Shown here piece after piece: positions 8,196 to 16,832 of a stretch of DNA of 64,000 nt (its first letter is position 1; each line of letters begins with the position of its first letter). This stretch comes from Streptomyces sioyaensis (GTDB lineage Bacteria; Actinomycetota; Actinomycetes; Streptomycetales; Streptomycetaceae), in assembly GCF_004122735.1 (NCBI RefSeq), contig NZ_SDIF01000011.1, positions 50,033 through 114,032 on the forward strand. Reading direction: 5' to 3'. Under the pieces are notes generated by a model. It was not told where the DNA came from, ran no database searches, and worked only from the letters and a program-made list of their open reading frames with translations. The translations under genes were made by a program, and so were the position numbers.

Positions 8196-10853
8196 TCAAC
8201 CGGTCGGGCCACCGAACCAGCCGCCACCACCGGTTGCGTCCGTCGGGGCAGGCGTCGGACTGGTGCCTCCGGTGCCACCGCCCGGACCACCAGGTCCGCC
8301 CGTTCCTCCTCCGTTGCCTCCGCCGCTACTGGCACCACCGCTGTTCTTGCAGTTGATGTCCCAGGGGGAGCAGGACTGCGACGGGCTCGGGCTGGGAGAG
8401 TTCGTCGGGGGAGCGGACTCGCTGGGAGTCTCCGACGGAGTGTTCGACGGCGTGTCCGACGGCGTGGGGGTCGGCTTCGGAGTCGGCATGCCGTCCTCGT
8501 CCACCCGGTCCCCGATGGGCGTGGCGGGCTGGAAGTCCTCCGGGGTGACGCCCTTCATCGCCTGCAGCATGTACTCGGTCCACACCTCGGTGGGCAGCGC
8601 ACCACCGTGGATCGAGTCGAAGCCACCGACACCGTTCATGGACAGCTGACGGGGGTTCTGCGCGTCCTCACGGAACATCGACACGGCCGTCGACAGCTGC
8701 TTGGTGTAGCCGACGAACCAGGCCGACTTGTTCTGGTCGGTGGTACCGGTCTTGCCCGCTGCCGGCATGTTCAGCTTCTTGGCTTCCGTCGCGGTGCCGT
8801 TCTGGATGACGTTCTTCAGCACCTTGGTCACGTTGTTGGCGATGTTGGCGTCCATCCCCGTCTCGGACTTGGGCTTGTCGAAGCCCGGCAGGTCCTCGCC
8901 CTCGAACGTCACCTTGGTCACCGAATACGGCTCGACCTTCGTGCCCGACTCGGCAAACGTGGCGTAGGCGTCGGCCATCCGGATCGCGCTCGGCGTGGAG
9001 GTGCCCAGCGCGAAGGACGGGTTCAGGTTCTTGTCGAAACTGGCCGGCGCAATGCCCGCCGACTGCGCCATGTCCCGGACCTTGCTCATCCCGACATCCA
9101 TGCCGAGCTGCACGAAGGGGGTGTTGACGGACTGCTCCATCGCCTTGGTCAAGGGGATGTAGCCCCAGGGGTGGTTGCTCTCGTTCTCCTGATAGAAGAC
9201 CGAGTTGTCCCGCTTCCGGACGAAGTTACCCTCAGCGTCCTTCACCTTGAGGTGGTCATTGCCGTTGTACCGGCTGTCCGGCGAGATCGGCTGACCCTCG
9301 CTCTTGGCCGTTCCGTACTTCATCGCCGCAGCGAGCACGAACGGCTTCCAGGTCGAGCCGACCGGCACACCGAAGGTATCGGCGTTGTTGCTGAAGTGCC
9401 CCTTGTCGTAGCCCTCACCGCCGTACAGGGCGACGATCTTGCCGTCTCCCGGTACCACCGAGGCGCCACCGAACTGGACGTATTTGTCCTTCGCGCGCTT
9501 CTTGGGGTCGATGTACCGCTTGTCGACCTTCTTGACCGCGGTCTCGAGCTGATTGGTCCGCTTCTCGTCGAAGGTCGTCCGGATCGTGTAGCCGCCCTTG
9601 TCGAACTGCGCCTCACTGAGCCCGGAGTGCTTCAGCACATACTTCTTCGCGGTGTCCATCATGTAGCCGATCTGACCGCTCTTGCTGGCCACCGGCTTCG
9701 GCAGCTTCGGCTTGGGGAACTTCCCCCGGTACGAGTCCCGCTGCGCCTTCGACATGAGGTGATTGGCGACCTCGCGGTCGAGGATCCAGGACCAGCGCGC
9801 CTCGGCACGCTTGGTGTTCGCCGCCCGGGTGGCTCCCGGACTGGTACCACCCGCGGGGTCATACAGATCCGCACCCTTGAGCACCGTGGCCAGGAAGGCA
9901 CTCTGGTCCGGCTTCAGCTTGGCGGCGTCCACGCCGTAGTACGCCTGAGCCGCGGCCTGGATGCCGTAGGCACCGCGTCCGTAGTAGCTCGTGTTGAGGT
10001 ACCCCTGGAGGATCTGGTCCTTGTTCTTCGACCAGCCGACCTTGATCGCGATGAACAGTTCCTTGAACTTGCGGTCGATGGTCTGCTGCTGGCTCAGCAT
10101 CGCGTTCTTCACGTACTGCTGGGTGATCGTCGATCCGCCCTGGGTCTCGCCACCCTTGGCCATGTTGAACACGGCGCGCGCGATACCCATCGGGTCCACG
10201 CCCGAGTCCGTCCGGAACGAGGCATTCTCCGCGGAGATTGCCGCATTCTGCATCGAACGCGGAATTTCATTGATCGTGACGTTTTGCCGGTTTGTCTCAC
10301 CGTCGCGAGCCATGACCTTGCCATTGGCCCAGAGATAGACATTGTTCTGCGACTTGGCCGCCAGGCTCTCGTCGGGAACGTGCACCACGGCCAGCGCGAC
10401 TCCGGAAACGCCGACGATCAGCCCTATGAAACCGACGCACAGACTGGCGACCTGTTTCCAGGACGGCACAAAGCGTCGCCAGCCGCTGCGGTTGGCGCGC
10501 GGGTAATCGATCAGACGCTTCTTGGCAGGCTTTCCGCTGCCGCGACCGCGGCCTCCCTCGGGGCCGCCGCCACCACCGCGCCGGCCTCCGCCACCGCGGC
10601 CGCCGGCTCCGGCACCGGAGCCCATCCCAGCAGACTCGGGCGCCCTGCGGCGGCCGCTGCGCTGAGCGGCTCTGCGGGCCTCGGCACGCCCACCCTGCCG
10701 CGGCTCGTCGCCGTACGACTCGGAGGGGGAGGCAGGGCCGGCAGCGGAGCCACGCGAAGGGGCGCCACGACGCCCTGGTGGCTGTGCGGCGCGTCGGGCC
10801 GCGGCACGTCCGCCACTCTGCGGCTGTGGCGGTTTGCGACGGTGCTCGCTCAT
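8196..10853 (-). CDS. Class A (bifunctional) penicillin-binding protein
   Basis: 885 residues. A basic, Gly/Arg/Ala-rich cytosolic tail (1-130) leads to one membrane helix (about 134-158). The GT51 transglycosylase domain follows, with the catalytic Glu209 in ISAENASF and the motif GGSTITQQYVKN. The transpeptidase domain has the active Ser500 and Lys503 (GSTWKPF), SVN (575-577) and KTG (701-703). The C-terminus is a Pro/Thr/Ser- then Gly-rich low-complexity tail with two cysteines. It polymerises and cross-links peptidoglycan outside the membrane. The PadR gene is divergent from it. Confidence 0.96.
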   Translation of the reverse strand: MSEHRRKPPQPQSGGRAAARRAAQPPGRRGAPSRGSAAGPASPSESYGDEPRQGGRAEARRAAQRSGRRRAPESAGMGSGAGAGGRGGGGRRGGGGGPEGGRGRGSGKPAKKRLIDYPRANRSGWRRFVPSWKQVASLCVGFIGLIVGVSGVALAVVHVPDESLAAKSQNNVYLWANGKVMARDGETNRQNVTINEIPRSMQNAAISAENASFRTDSGVDPMGIARAVFNMAKGGETQGGSTITQQYVKNAMLSQQQTIDRKFKELFIAIKVGWSKNKDQILQGYLNTSYYGRGAYGIQAAAQAYYGVDAAKLKPDQSAFLATVLKGADLYDPAGGTSPGATRAANTKRAEARWSWILDREVANHLMSKAQRDSYRGKFPKPKLPKPVASKSGQIGYMMDTAKKYVLKHSGLSEAQFDKGGYTIRTTFDEKRTNQLETAVKKVDKRYIDPKKRAKDKYVQFGGASVVPGDGKIVALYGGEGYDKGHFSNNADTFGVPVGSTWKPFVLAAAMKYGTAKSEGQPISPDSRYNGNDHLKVKDAEGNFVRKRDNSVFYQENESNHPWGYIPLTKAMEQSVNTPFVQLGMDVGMSKVRDMAQSAGIAPASFDKNLNPSFALGTSTPSAIRMADAYATFAESGTKVEPYSVTKVTFEGEDLPGFDKPKSETGMDANIANNVTKVLKNVIQNGTATEAKKLNMPAAGKTGTTDQNKSAWFVGYTKQLSTAVSMFREDAQNPRQLSMNGVGGFDSIHGGALPTEVWTEYMLQAMKGVTPEDFQPATPIGDRVDEDGMPTPKPTPTPSDTPSNTPSETPSESAPPTNSPSPSPSQSCSPWDINCKNSGGASSGGGNGGGTGGPGGPGGGTGGTSPTPAPTDATGGGGWFGGPTG

Positions 10854-11121
10854 GGAACGAATACTCCTCGGGCAGGCGCGCTATCTCGTCGCCTGAAGGC
10901 GGCAGTTGTCTTCAGGTCCCCCCGATGCACGGCTCGCTCCTGAGGCGCGAACCGCAATACACCGAGGACGGGGACGTCAGATATCGGCCCGCGGTTCCCG
11001 GCAGTCTGCATGCCGCACAGACTACGCACGTCCAAAACCTGCCCAGTGTTGAAATTCACTCCAAATCAGTCAGGTTGATTAGCACGATTCAGTGATGTGA
11101 CGCCGTTCACCATCCCCCCTC

Positions 11122-11150
11122 TTGTTCCACCCAGGTGACCGTTCTATCGT
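11122..11150 (+). promoter_or_regulatory. Putative sigma-70-like promoter for the PadR gene
   Basis: TTGTTC (11122-11127), a 17-nt spacer, TATCGT (11145-11150), ending just before the palindrome at 11154. Judged by eye only. The rest of the 360-bp spacer between the PBP and PadR genes shows nothing else clear. Confidence 0.45.
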
Positions 11151-11153
11151 CTG

Positions 11154-11174
11154 GATGTATCGAGTCGATACATC
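11154..11174. promoter_or_regulatory. Perfect palindromic operator upstream of the PadR gene
   Basis: GATGTATCGA and TCGATACATC are perfect 10-bp inverted arms around one base. The site overlaps the expected transcription start of the PadR gene and lies 40 bp before its ATG. PadR repressors commonly bind such palindromes in their own promoters, so autoregulation is inferred. Confidence 0.7.
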
Positions 11175-11213
11175 AGCACGACATAAAGAAGGCACAGACC
11201 AGGGAGGTGGAGG

Positions 11214-11894
11214 ATGAGCAGACGTTCCGGCATCCTCGAGTTCGCCGTCCTCGGCCTGCTCCGCGAGTCCCCGATGCACGGCTATGAGCTGCGGAAACGG
11301 CTCAACACCTCGCTCGGGGTCTTCCGTGCGTTCAGCTATGGCACCCTCTACCCCTGCCTCAAGGCGCTGGTCGCCAACGGCTGGCTCATCGAGGAGACGG
11401 ACGGCGCCCCGGAGGCCGTACCGGCCGCGGCTCTGACAGGGCGCCGAGCCAAGATCGTCTACCGATTGACCGCAGCGGGCAAAGAACACTTCGAGGAACT
11501 GCTCGGCCACTCCGGACCGGACGCGTGGGAGGACGAGCACTTCGGCGTCCGCTTCGCATTCTTCGGCCAGACGTCGCGGGACGTGCGGATGCGTGTGCTG
11601 GAAGGCCGCCGCAGCCGGCTGGAGGAGCGCCTCGAGCGGATGCACACCTCCCTGGCCAGGTCCCGCGAGCGGCTGGACGACTACACCCTCGAACTGCAGC
11701 GGCACGGCATGGAGTCCGTGGAGCGCGAAGTCCGTTGGCTGAACGAGCTCATCGAAAGTGAGCGTGCCGGGCGCGATCAGCGCGCACCGGATCCCGCAGC
11801 ACAGGACAGCAAGCACCAGTCAAGAGATACGGGCGGCCTGCCCCGGCACCGGGGTGGTTCCCGGCCGGATCCGTCCGATGACACCACCACATGA
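11214..11894 (+). CDS. PadR family transcriptional regulator
   Basis: 226 residues. The N-terminal winged helix ([24 protein letters not shown] ... [19 protein letters not shown]) is a classic PadR domain, followed by a longer helical C-terminus ([32 protein letters not shown]) that would dimerise by coiled coil, and a disordered tail. A strong SD (GGGAGGTGGAGG) precedes ATG 11214. It lies 46 bp before the inositol-phosphate synthase gene, so it may control that gene as well as itself. Confidence 0.92.
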   Translation: MSRRSGILEFAVLGLLRESPMHGYELRKRLNTSLGVFRAFSYGTLYPCLKALVANGWLIEETDGAPEAVPAAALTGRRAKIVYRLTAAGKEHFEELLGHSGPDAWEDEHFGVRFAFFGQTSRDVRMRVLEGRRSRLEERLERMHTSLARSRERLDDYTLELQRHGMESVEREVRWLNELIESERAGRDQRAPDPAAQDSKHQSRDTGGLPRHRGGSRPDPSDDTTT

Positions 11895-11940
11895 GGTTCC
11901 GTCGTGCGGAGCCTCATCGAGATCACAGGGAGCAACCGGA

Positions 11941-13023
11941 ATGGGTTCGGTTCGCGTAGCCATCGTCGGCGTGGGCAACTGCGCCGCCTCGCTGGTACAG
12001 GGCGTCGAGTACTACAAGGACGCCGACCCGAAGAGCCGCGTGCCCGGCCTCATGCACGTGCAGTTCGGCGACTACCACGTGCGTGACATCGAGTTCGTGG
12101 CCGCCTTCGACGTCGACGCCAAGAAGGTCGGGCTCGACCTCGCGGATGCCATCGGCGCCAGCGAGAACAACACCGTCAAGATCTGCGATGTGCCGAACGC
12201 CGGCGTGACGGTCCAGCGCGGCCACACCCTCGACGGCCTGGGCAAGTACTACCGCCAGACCATCGAGGAGTCCGCCGAGACCCCGGTCGATGTCGTCCAG
12301 GTCCTCAAGGACAAGCAGGTCGACGTCCTGGTCTGCTACCTCCCCGTCGGCTCCGAGGACGCGGCGAAGTACTACGCCCAGTGCGCCATCGACGCCAAGG
12401 TCGCCTTCGTCAACGCCCTCCCGGTCTTCATCGCCGGCACCAAGGAGTGGGCGGACAAGTTCACCGAGGCCGGTGTCCCGATCGTCGGTGACGACATCAA
12501 GTCGCAGGTCGGCGCCACGATCACACACCGTGTGATGGCCAAGCTCTTCGAGGACCGGGGCGTCATCCTGGACCGCACGATGCAGCTGAACGTCGGCGGC
12601 AACATGGACTTCAAGAACATGCTCGAGCGCGAGCGCCTGGAGTCCAAGAAGATCTCCAAGACGCAGGCCGTCACCTCTCAGATCCGCGACCGTGAACTGG
12701 GCGAGGACAACGTCCACATCGGCCCCTCGGACTATGTGGCCTGGCTGGACGACCGCAAGTGGGCCTACGTCCGGCTCGAGGGCCGTGCCTTCGGTGACGT
12801 CCCGCTGAACCTGGAGTACAAGCTCGAGGTCTGGGACTCCCCGAACTCCGCCGGAGTCATCATCGACGCCCTGCGCGCCGCGAAGATCGCCAAGGACCGG
12901 GGCATCGGTGGCCCGATCCTCTCCGCGTCCTCGTACTTCATGAAGTCGCCGCCGGTGCAGTACTTCGACGACGAGGCGCGGGAGAACGTCGAGAAGTTCA
13001 TCAGCGGCGAGGTCGAGCGCTGA
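11941..13023 (+). CDS. ino1: Inositol-3-phosphate synthase
   Basis: 360 residues from ATG 11941 ([25 protein letters not shown]). It has the Rossmann NAD motif GVGNCA at 10-15 and the MIPS core segments [45 protein letters not shown] and [11 protein letters not shown]. The enzyme converts glucose 6-phosphate to inositol 3-phosphate, the entry to mycothiol and phosphatidylinositol in Actinobacteria. Length and motifs fit the short actinobacterial form. An in-frame open stretch upstream overlaps padR and is not used. A hairpin terminator follows. Confidence 0.95.
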   Translation: MGSVRVAIVGVGNCAASLVQGVEYYKDADPKSRVPGLMHVQFGDYHVRDIEFVAAFDVDAKKVGLDLADAIGASENNTVKICDVPNAGVTVQRGHTLDGLGKYYRQTIEESAETPVDVVQVLKDKQVDVLVCYLPVGSEDAAKYYAQCAIDAKVAFVNALPVFIAGTKEWADKFTEAGVPIVGDDIKSQVGATITHRVMAKLFEDRGVILDRTMQLNVGGNMDFKNMLERERLESKKISKTQAVTSQIRDRELGEDNVHIGPSDYVAWLDDRKWAYVRLEGRAFGDVPLNLEYKLEVWDSPNSAGVIIDALRAAKIAKDRGIGGPILSASSYFMKSPPVQYFDDEARENVEKFISGEVER

Positions 13024-13045
13024 GACGCCCGACGCACTCTCCCTC

Positions 13046-13080
13046 CGCAGGCCTCCGGGTATTCCACCCGGAGGCCTGCG
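13046..13080 (+). terminator. Terminator after inositol-phosphate synthase
   Basis: Perfect 15-bp arms, 13046-13060 and 13066-13080, loop ATTCC. The right arm contains GGAGG, so the hairpin could also hide a ribosome-binding sequence for the next gene. Confidence 0.8.
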
Positions 13081-13101
13081 GGCTGTGTGAGGCTGTGCCT
13101 C

Positions 13102-14382
13102 ATGCATGCGGTGCGCGCCCTGTCCGTATTACTCCGGCTCCGCGACTTCCGTTCGCTCCTTGCCGCACGGCTTCTGTCCCAAGCGGCTGACGGGGTGTTC
13201 CAGGTCGCACTCGCGACGTTCGTCGTCTTCTCACCCGAGAAGCAGGCCTCGCCCGAAGCCATCGCCTCCGCCATGGCGATCCTGCTGCTGCCGTACTCAC
13301 TCCTCGGGCCGTTCACCGGGGTGCTGCTCGACCGCTGGCGGCGCCGACAGGTCCTGCTGTACGGCAATCTGCTGCGGACCCTGCTGGCCATGGTGACCGC
13401 GGCGCTGATCGTGTCGGATGTCCCTGACGGGCTCTTCTACGTCTCGGCCCTGGCCGTGACCGCCGTGAACCGCTTCGTCCTGGCCGGGCTCTCGGCCGCG
13501 CTCCCCAGAGTGGTCGACGGGGGACAACAGCTGGTCATGGCCAACTCCCTTGCCCCCACTGCCGGAACGCTCGCCGCGACGGCCGGCGGCGGGCTCGCCT
13601 TCGCCATCCGGCTGGCCGGCTCGGATGTGGACGCGTTCGTCGTGTTGCTCGCCGCGGCCCTCTACTTCTGCTCGGCCCTCACCTCGCTGCGCATGACGCC
13701 GCAGCTGCTCGGTCCCGACCCCGCACGCCTCCAACCGCATCTGCGGGAAGCCCTGTTGAGCACGGTGCGCGGACTGGCGGAGGGTCTGCGCCATCTCGCC
13801 GAGCGGCGCACCGCGGCGCGCGCGCTGATCGCGATGACCTTGATCCGGTTCTGCTACGGAGCCCTGACGGTCATGGTGCTGATGCTGTGCCGGTACTCCT
13901 GGTCCGACACCGAATCCGAGGGCCTGGCACTGCTCGGGATCACCGTCGCGGTGTCCGGTGGAGGTTTCTTCACCGCCGCCGTCGTCACGCCCTGGGCCGT
14001 CACACGGCTGACCGCGTTCGGCTGGATCGTCTGCTGTGCCGCGATGGACGCAGTGCTGGTGCCGTCCCTCGGGTTGTTCTTCACGCCGGGGCCGATGCTG
14101 GCTGCCGCGTTCGTGCTCGGCCTCACCACGCAAGGGACCAAGATCTCCACGGACACCATCGTCCAGTCTTCCGTCGACGACGCCTTCCGCGGCCGGATCT
14201 TCGCCATTTACGACGTCCTTTTCAACGTCGCCTACGTCGGCGCTGCCGCGGTCGCGGCCCTCATGCTGCCTCCGGACGGACGGTCCACCGCGCTGCTGGG
14301 CGTGGTGACCGTGCTGTACGCGCTGGTGGCCGCGGCCGGGGTCCGCTTCGGTCGCGGAGCGAGGCCCTCCCCCGTGCGGTGA
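13102..14382 (+). CDS. MFS transporter
   Basis: 426 residues from ATG 13102 ([20 protein letters not shown]); an in-frame GTG at 13087 would add five residues. Twelve hydrophobic helices, with the loop motif [20 protein letters not shown] between helices 2 and 3 (the MFS G-x-x-x-D-R-x-x-R/K-R signature) and [22 protein letters not shown] in the second half, typical of MFS proteins of the EntS/antibiotic-efflux type. The substrate is unknown. The N-terminal alanine and arginine pattern is common to streptomycete homologues. Confidence 0.85.
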   Translation: MHAVRALSVLLRLRDFRSLLAARLLSQAADGVFQVALATFVVFSPEKQASPEAIASAMAILLLPYSLLGPFTGVLLDRWRRRQVLLYGNLLRTLLAMVTAALIVSDVPDGLFYVSALAVTAVNRFVLAGLSAALPRVVDGGQQLVMANSLAPTAGTLAATAGGGLAFAIRLAGSDVDAFVVLLAAALYFCSALTSLRMTPQLLGPDPARLQPHLREALLSTVRGLAEGLRHLAERRTAARALIAMTLIRFCYGALTVMVLMLCRYSWSDTESEGLALLGITVAVSGGGFFTAAVVTPWAVTRLTAFGWIVCCAAMDAVLVPSLGLFFTPGPMLAAAFVLGLTTQGTKISTDTIVQSSVDDAFRGRIFAIYDVLFNVAYVGAAAVAALMLPPDGRSTALLGVVTVLYALVAAAGVRFGRGARPSPVR

Positions 14383-14471
14383 GTACCCCGGCTTCTGCGG
14401 CAGGGCACCCGGACCGGATACCTTACGGGCGTCCTACACAAGCCTGTACACATCAAAACCGGGGGAATCCC

Positions 14472-15062
14472 ATGACCACGCCGCCTCAGGGCGCGAATCC
14501 GTACGGCCAGGCGCCGTACGGACAACAGCCATACGGACAGCCGCCCTACGGGCAGAACCCCTATCCGCAGGCACCACAAGCGCCGCAGGCTCCTTATGGC
14601 CAGCCCCAGGGCGGCTACGCCCACCCCGCGCAGCCGCAGGCTCCGTACGGACAGCAGCCACCGCCGGGTTACCCCATGGCTCCGCAGCAGCCGTACATGC
14701 AGGGCGGACCTCCCGTGCCGCCGCCGCGGCCTGCCAAGAGCCGTTCCCCCAAGGCCATCTTGAAGGGCATCGGGCTCGTCATCGGGCTGATCGTCATCGC
14801 CGTCGGCTGGATCAGCAGCATGGACGACGCAGAATCCGCCGAGGTCGGCGACTGCGTGCACAAGTCCAGCAGCTCGCTCGATGACGGCCTCGAAGTGGTG
14901 GACTGCGGGACCTCGAAGGCCCAGTACAAGGTGACCGCCGTGCACAACGGCACCTCGGACACGTCCGTGTGCCCCGCGGGTCAGCCGGCCTACGTCAAGG
15001 AAACGCACCGCCGCAGGCGCGCCGACACCGCCATGGTGCTCTGCCTGACTGCCGCGAAGTAG
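14472..15062 (+). CDS. LppU-like membrane protein with PYGQ-rich cytosolic domain
   Basis: 196 residues from ATG 14472. Residues 1-90 are a low-complexity Pro/Tyr/Gly/Gln region with repeated PYGQ units; one membrane helix follows ([19 protein letters not shown], about 97-115); the outer part has cysteines in [21 protein letters not shown] and MVLCL, two probable disulfides, resembling LppU/SCO3897-type domains. Function unknown. It ends just before three parS sites and a palindrome that probably terminates it. Confidence 0.82.
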   Translation: MTTPPQGANPYGQAPYGQQPYGQPPYGQNPYPQAPQAPQAPYGQPQGGYAHPAQPQAPYGQQPPPGYPMAPQQPYMQGGPPVPPPRPAKSRSPKAILKGIGLVIGLIVIAVGWISSMDDAESAEVGDCVHKSSSSLDDGLEVVDCGTSKAQYKVTAVHNGTSDTSVCPAGQPAYVKETHRRRRADTAMVLCLTAAK

Positions 15063-15085
15063 CCGGCCTGAAGGCATCGGATAGG

Positions 15086-15121
15086 CGAGGAGCGGTGTTT
15101 CACGTGAAACACCGCTCCTCG
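15086..15121. terminator. 36-bp perfect palindrome with parS at its centre (terminator plus parS)
   Basis: 18-bp arms CGAGGAGCGGTGTTTCAC (15086-15103) and its exact complement (15104-15121) with no loop. The centre is a parS core. It lies between convergent genes, so it can act as a bidirectional terminator in RNA and a ParB site in DNA. Confidence 0.75.
15097..15110. other. parS: parS site
   Basis: Perfect GTTTCACGTGAAAC at the centre of the 36-bp palindrome. Confidence 0.93.
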
Positions 15122-15134
15122 TTTCACGTGAAAC
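15121..15134. other. parS: parS site
   Basis: Perfect copy, 24 bp centre to centre from the previous site. Confidence 0.93.
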
Positions 15135-15155
15135 GTGCCGGCTGATCGACCGCAC

Positions 15156-15169
15156 GTTTCACGTGAAAC
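15156..15169. other. parS: parS site
   Basis: Perfect copy immediately after the stop of the CCA-adding enzyme gene; third of a triplet. Confidence 0.93.
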
Positions 15170-15170
15170 A

Positions 15171-16646
15171 TCAGCTCTGCGTAGCCCACCACTCCTTCAG
15201 TGCGGCGATGGCCGCCTCACGGTCCATGGGGCCGTGCTCCAGCCGAAGCTCCAGCATCTGCTTGTAGGCCTTGCCGACCTCGGGGCCCGGGCGAAGACCC
15301 AGAATCTGCATGATGTCGTTACCGTCCAGATCCGGGCGGATCGCTTCCAGCTCTTCCTGTTCCTGCAGCAGCGCGATGCGCTCCTCAAGCCCGTCATAGG
15401 CACGGGACAGGGCACCGGCCTTGCGCTTGTTGCGGGTGGTGCAGTCCGAGCGGGTGAGCTTGTGCAGCCGCTCCAGCTGCGGGCCGGCGTCCCGCACATA
15501 CCTGCGGACCGCGGAGTCCGTCCACTCGCCCGTCCCATAGCCGTGGAAGCGCAGATGCAGCTCCACGAGCCGCGAGACGTCCTTGATCATGTCGTTGGAG
15601 TACTTCAGGGCGGTCATCCGCTTCTTGGTCATCTTCGCGCCCACCACCTCGTGGTGGTGGAAGGAGACCCGACCGTCCTTCTCGAAGCGTCGCGTCCTGG
15701 GCTTGCCGATGTCATGCAGCAGGGCCGCCAGCCGCAGCACCAGATCGGGACCGTCCTCCTCGAGGTCGATCGCCTGCTCCAGGACCGTCAGCGAATGCTC
15801 GTAGACGTCCTTGTGACGGTGATGCTCGTCACTCTCCAGCCGCAGTGCGGGCAGCTCGGGCAGGATCTGGTCGGCCAGGCCCGAATCGACCAGCAGCCGC
15901 AGCCCCTCGCGCGGGTGCGGCGCCAGGATCAGCTTGTTCAGCTCGTCCCGCACACGCTCCGCGGAGACGATCTCGATGCGAGCCGACATCGCCTTCATCG
16001 CGGCGACGACCTCGGGCGCGACCTCGAAGTCCAGCTGCGCGGCGAAACGGGCCGCGCGCAGCATCCGCAGCGGATCATCGGAGAACGACTCCTGCGGCGT
16101 CCCCGGCGTCCGCAGTACGCGCGCCGCCAGGTCCTCCAGACCGTCGTGCGGGTCGACGAACTCCTTCTGCGGCAGCAGCACCGCCATGGCGTTCACCGTG
16201 AAATCCCGGCGCACCAGGTCCTGCTCGATGGTGTCCCCGTACGACACTTCCGGCTTGCGGGAGGTGCGGTCGTATGCCTCGGAGCGGTAGGTCGTGACCT
16301 CGATGTCGAACGAGTCCTTTTTGCAGCCGACCGTCCCGAAGGCGATACCGACCTCCCAGACCGCATCGGCCCAGGGGCGGACGATCTTGAGGACGTCCTC
16401 GGGGCGGGCATCGGTGGTGAAGTCCAGGTCATTGCCGAGCCGCCCCAGCAGCGCATCCCGGACCGACCCGCCGACCAGGGCAAGTGTGAACCCGGCCTCC
16501 TGAAATCGACGGGCCAGGTCATCCGCAACCGGGGACACCCGCAGCAGCTCGCTCACGGCACGACGCTGCACATGGTTCAGCGCGTTCGTCGACTGCGGGG
16601 TCCGCTCGGAGAGCGGGGCGGGGAGGTCATTGTTGGCGTTCGGCAC
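15171..16646 (-). CDS. cca: CCA tRNA nucleotidyltransferase
   Basis: 491 residues. The nucleotidyltransferase head has ALVGGSVRDALLGRLGNDLDFTTDA with the two metal-binding aspartates (DLD), then RRDFTVNAMAV and the RNA-binding part DDPLRMLRAARFAAQLDF. A C-terminal HD domain follows (LLHDIGKPRTRRF ... HHHEVVGAKM), as in the actinobacterial CCA-adding/HD fusion. The enzyme adds or repairs the 3' CCA of tRNAs. The tRNA-Ala and tRNA-Ile of this window lack an encoded CCA, which fits the need for it. The plus-strand neighbour at 16833 is divergent. Confidence 0.95.
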   Translation of the reverse strand: MPNANNDLPAPLSERTPQSTNALNHVQRRAVSELLRVSPVADDLARRFQEAGFTLALVGGSVRDALLGRLGNDLDFTTDARPEDVLKIVRPWADAVWEVGIAFGTVGCKKDSFDIEVTTYRSEAYDRTSRKPEVSYGDTIEQDLVRRDFTVNAMAVLLPQKEFVDPHDGLEDLAARVLRTPGTPQESFSDDPLRMLRAARFAAQLDFEVAPEVVAAMKAMSARIEIVSAERVRDELNKLILAPHPREGLRLLVDSGLADQILPELPALRLESDEHHRHKDVYEHSLTVLEQAIDLEEDGPDLVLRLAALLHDIGKPRTRRFEKDGRVSFHHHEVVGAKMTKKRMTALKYSNDMIKDVSRLVELHLRFHGYGTGEWTDSAVRRYVRDAGPQLERLHKLTRSDCTTRNKRKAGALSRAYDGLEERIALLQEQEELEAIRPDLDGNDIMQILGLRPGPEVGKAYKQMLELRLEHGPMDREAAIAALKEWWATQS

Positions 16647-16832
16647 AACAAAACAGGGTACGTGGCCGCGCAGCCCCAGGCGTCACGTAATAAAGGGGAC
16701 AGGCTGGGCACACTGCCCGCTGCGTCGCCATCATGTGGAGCAGTCCCTGGCACTCCGGCGCGGCGGGCCTCGTTACCATTCGTGGACGCACATTCCGACG
16801 ACCACAGACGACGACGAGGGACGGGCGAGCGC

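Noticed and set aside
8607..10943. 778-residue open frame on the plus strand opposite the penicillin-binding protein
   Set aside because: Antisense shadow of a gene with intact catalytic motifs; no recognisable domain and no SD.
12074..12083. CACGTG-containing sequence in the inositol-phosphate synthase gene as a parS
   Set aside because: Only the six central bases match; the flanking TTT/AAA of parS are absent.
15135..16832. Upstream part of the plus-strand frame that ends at 19199
   Set aside because: It is antisense to the CCA-adding enzyme gene; the real protein starts at GTG 16833 with a signal-like helix.
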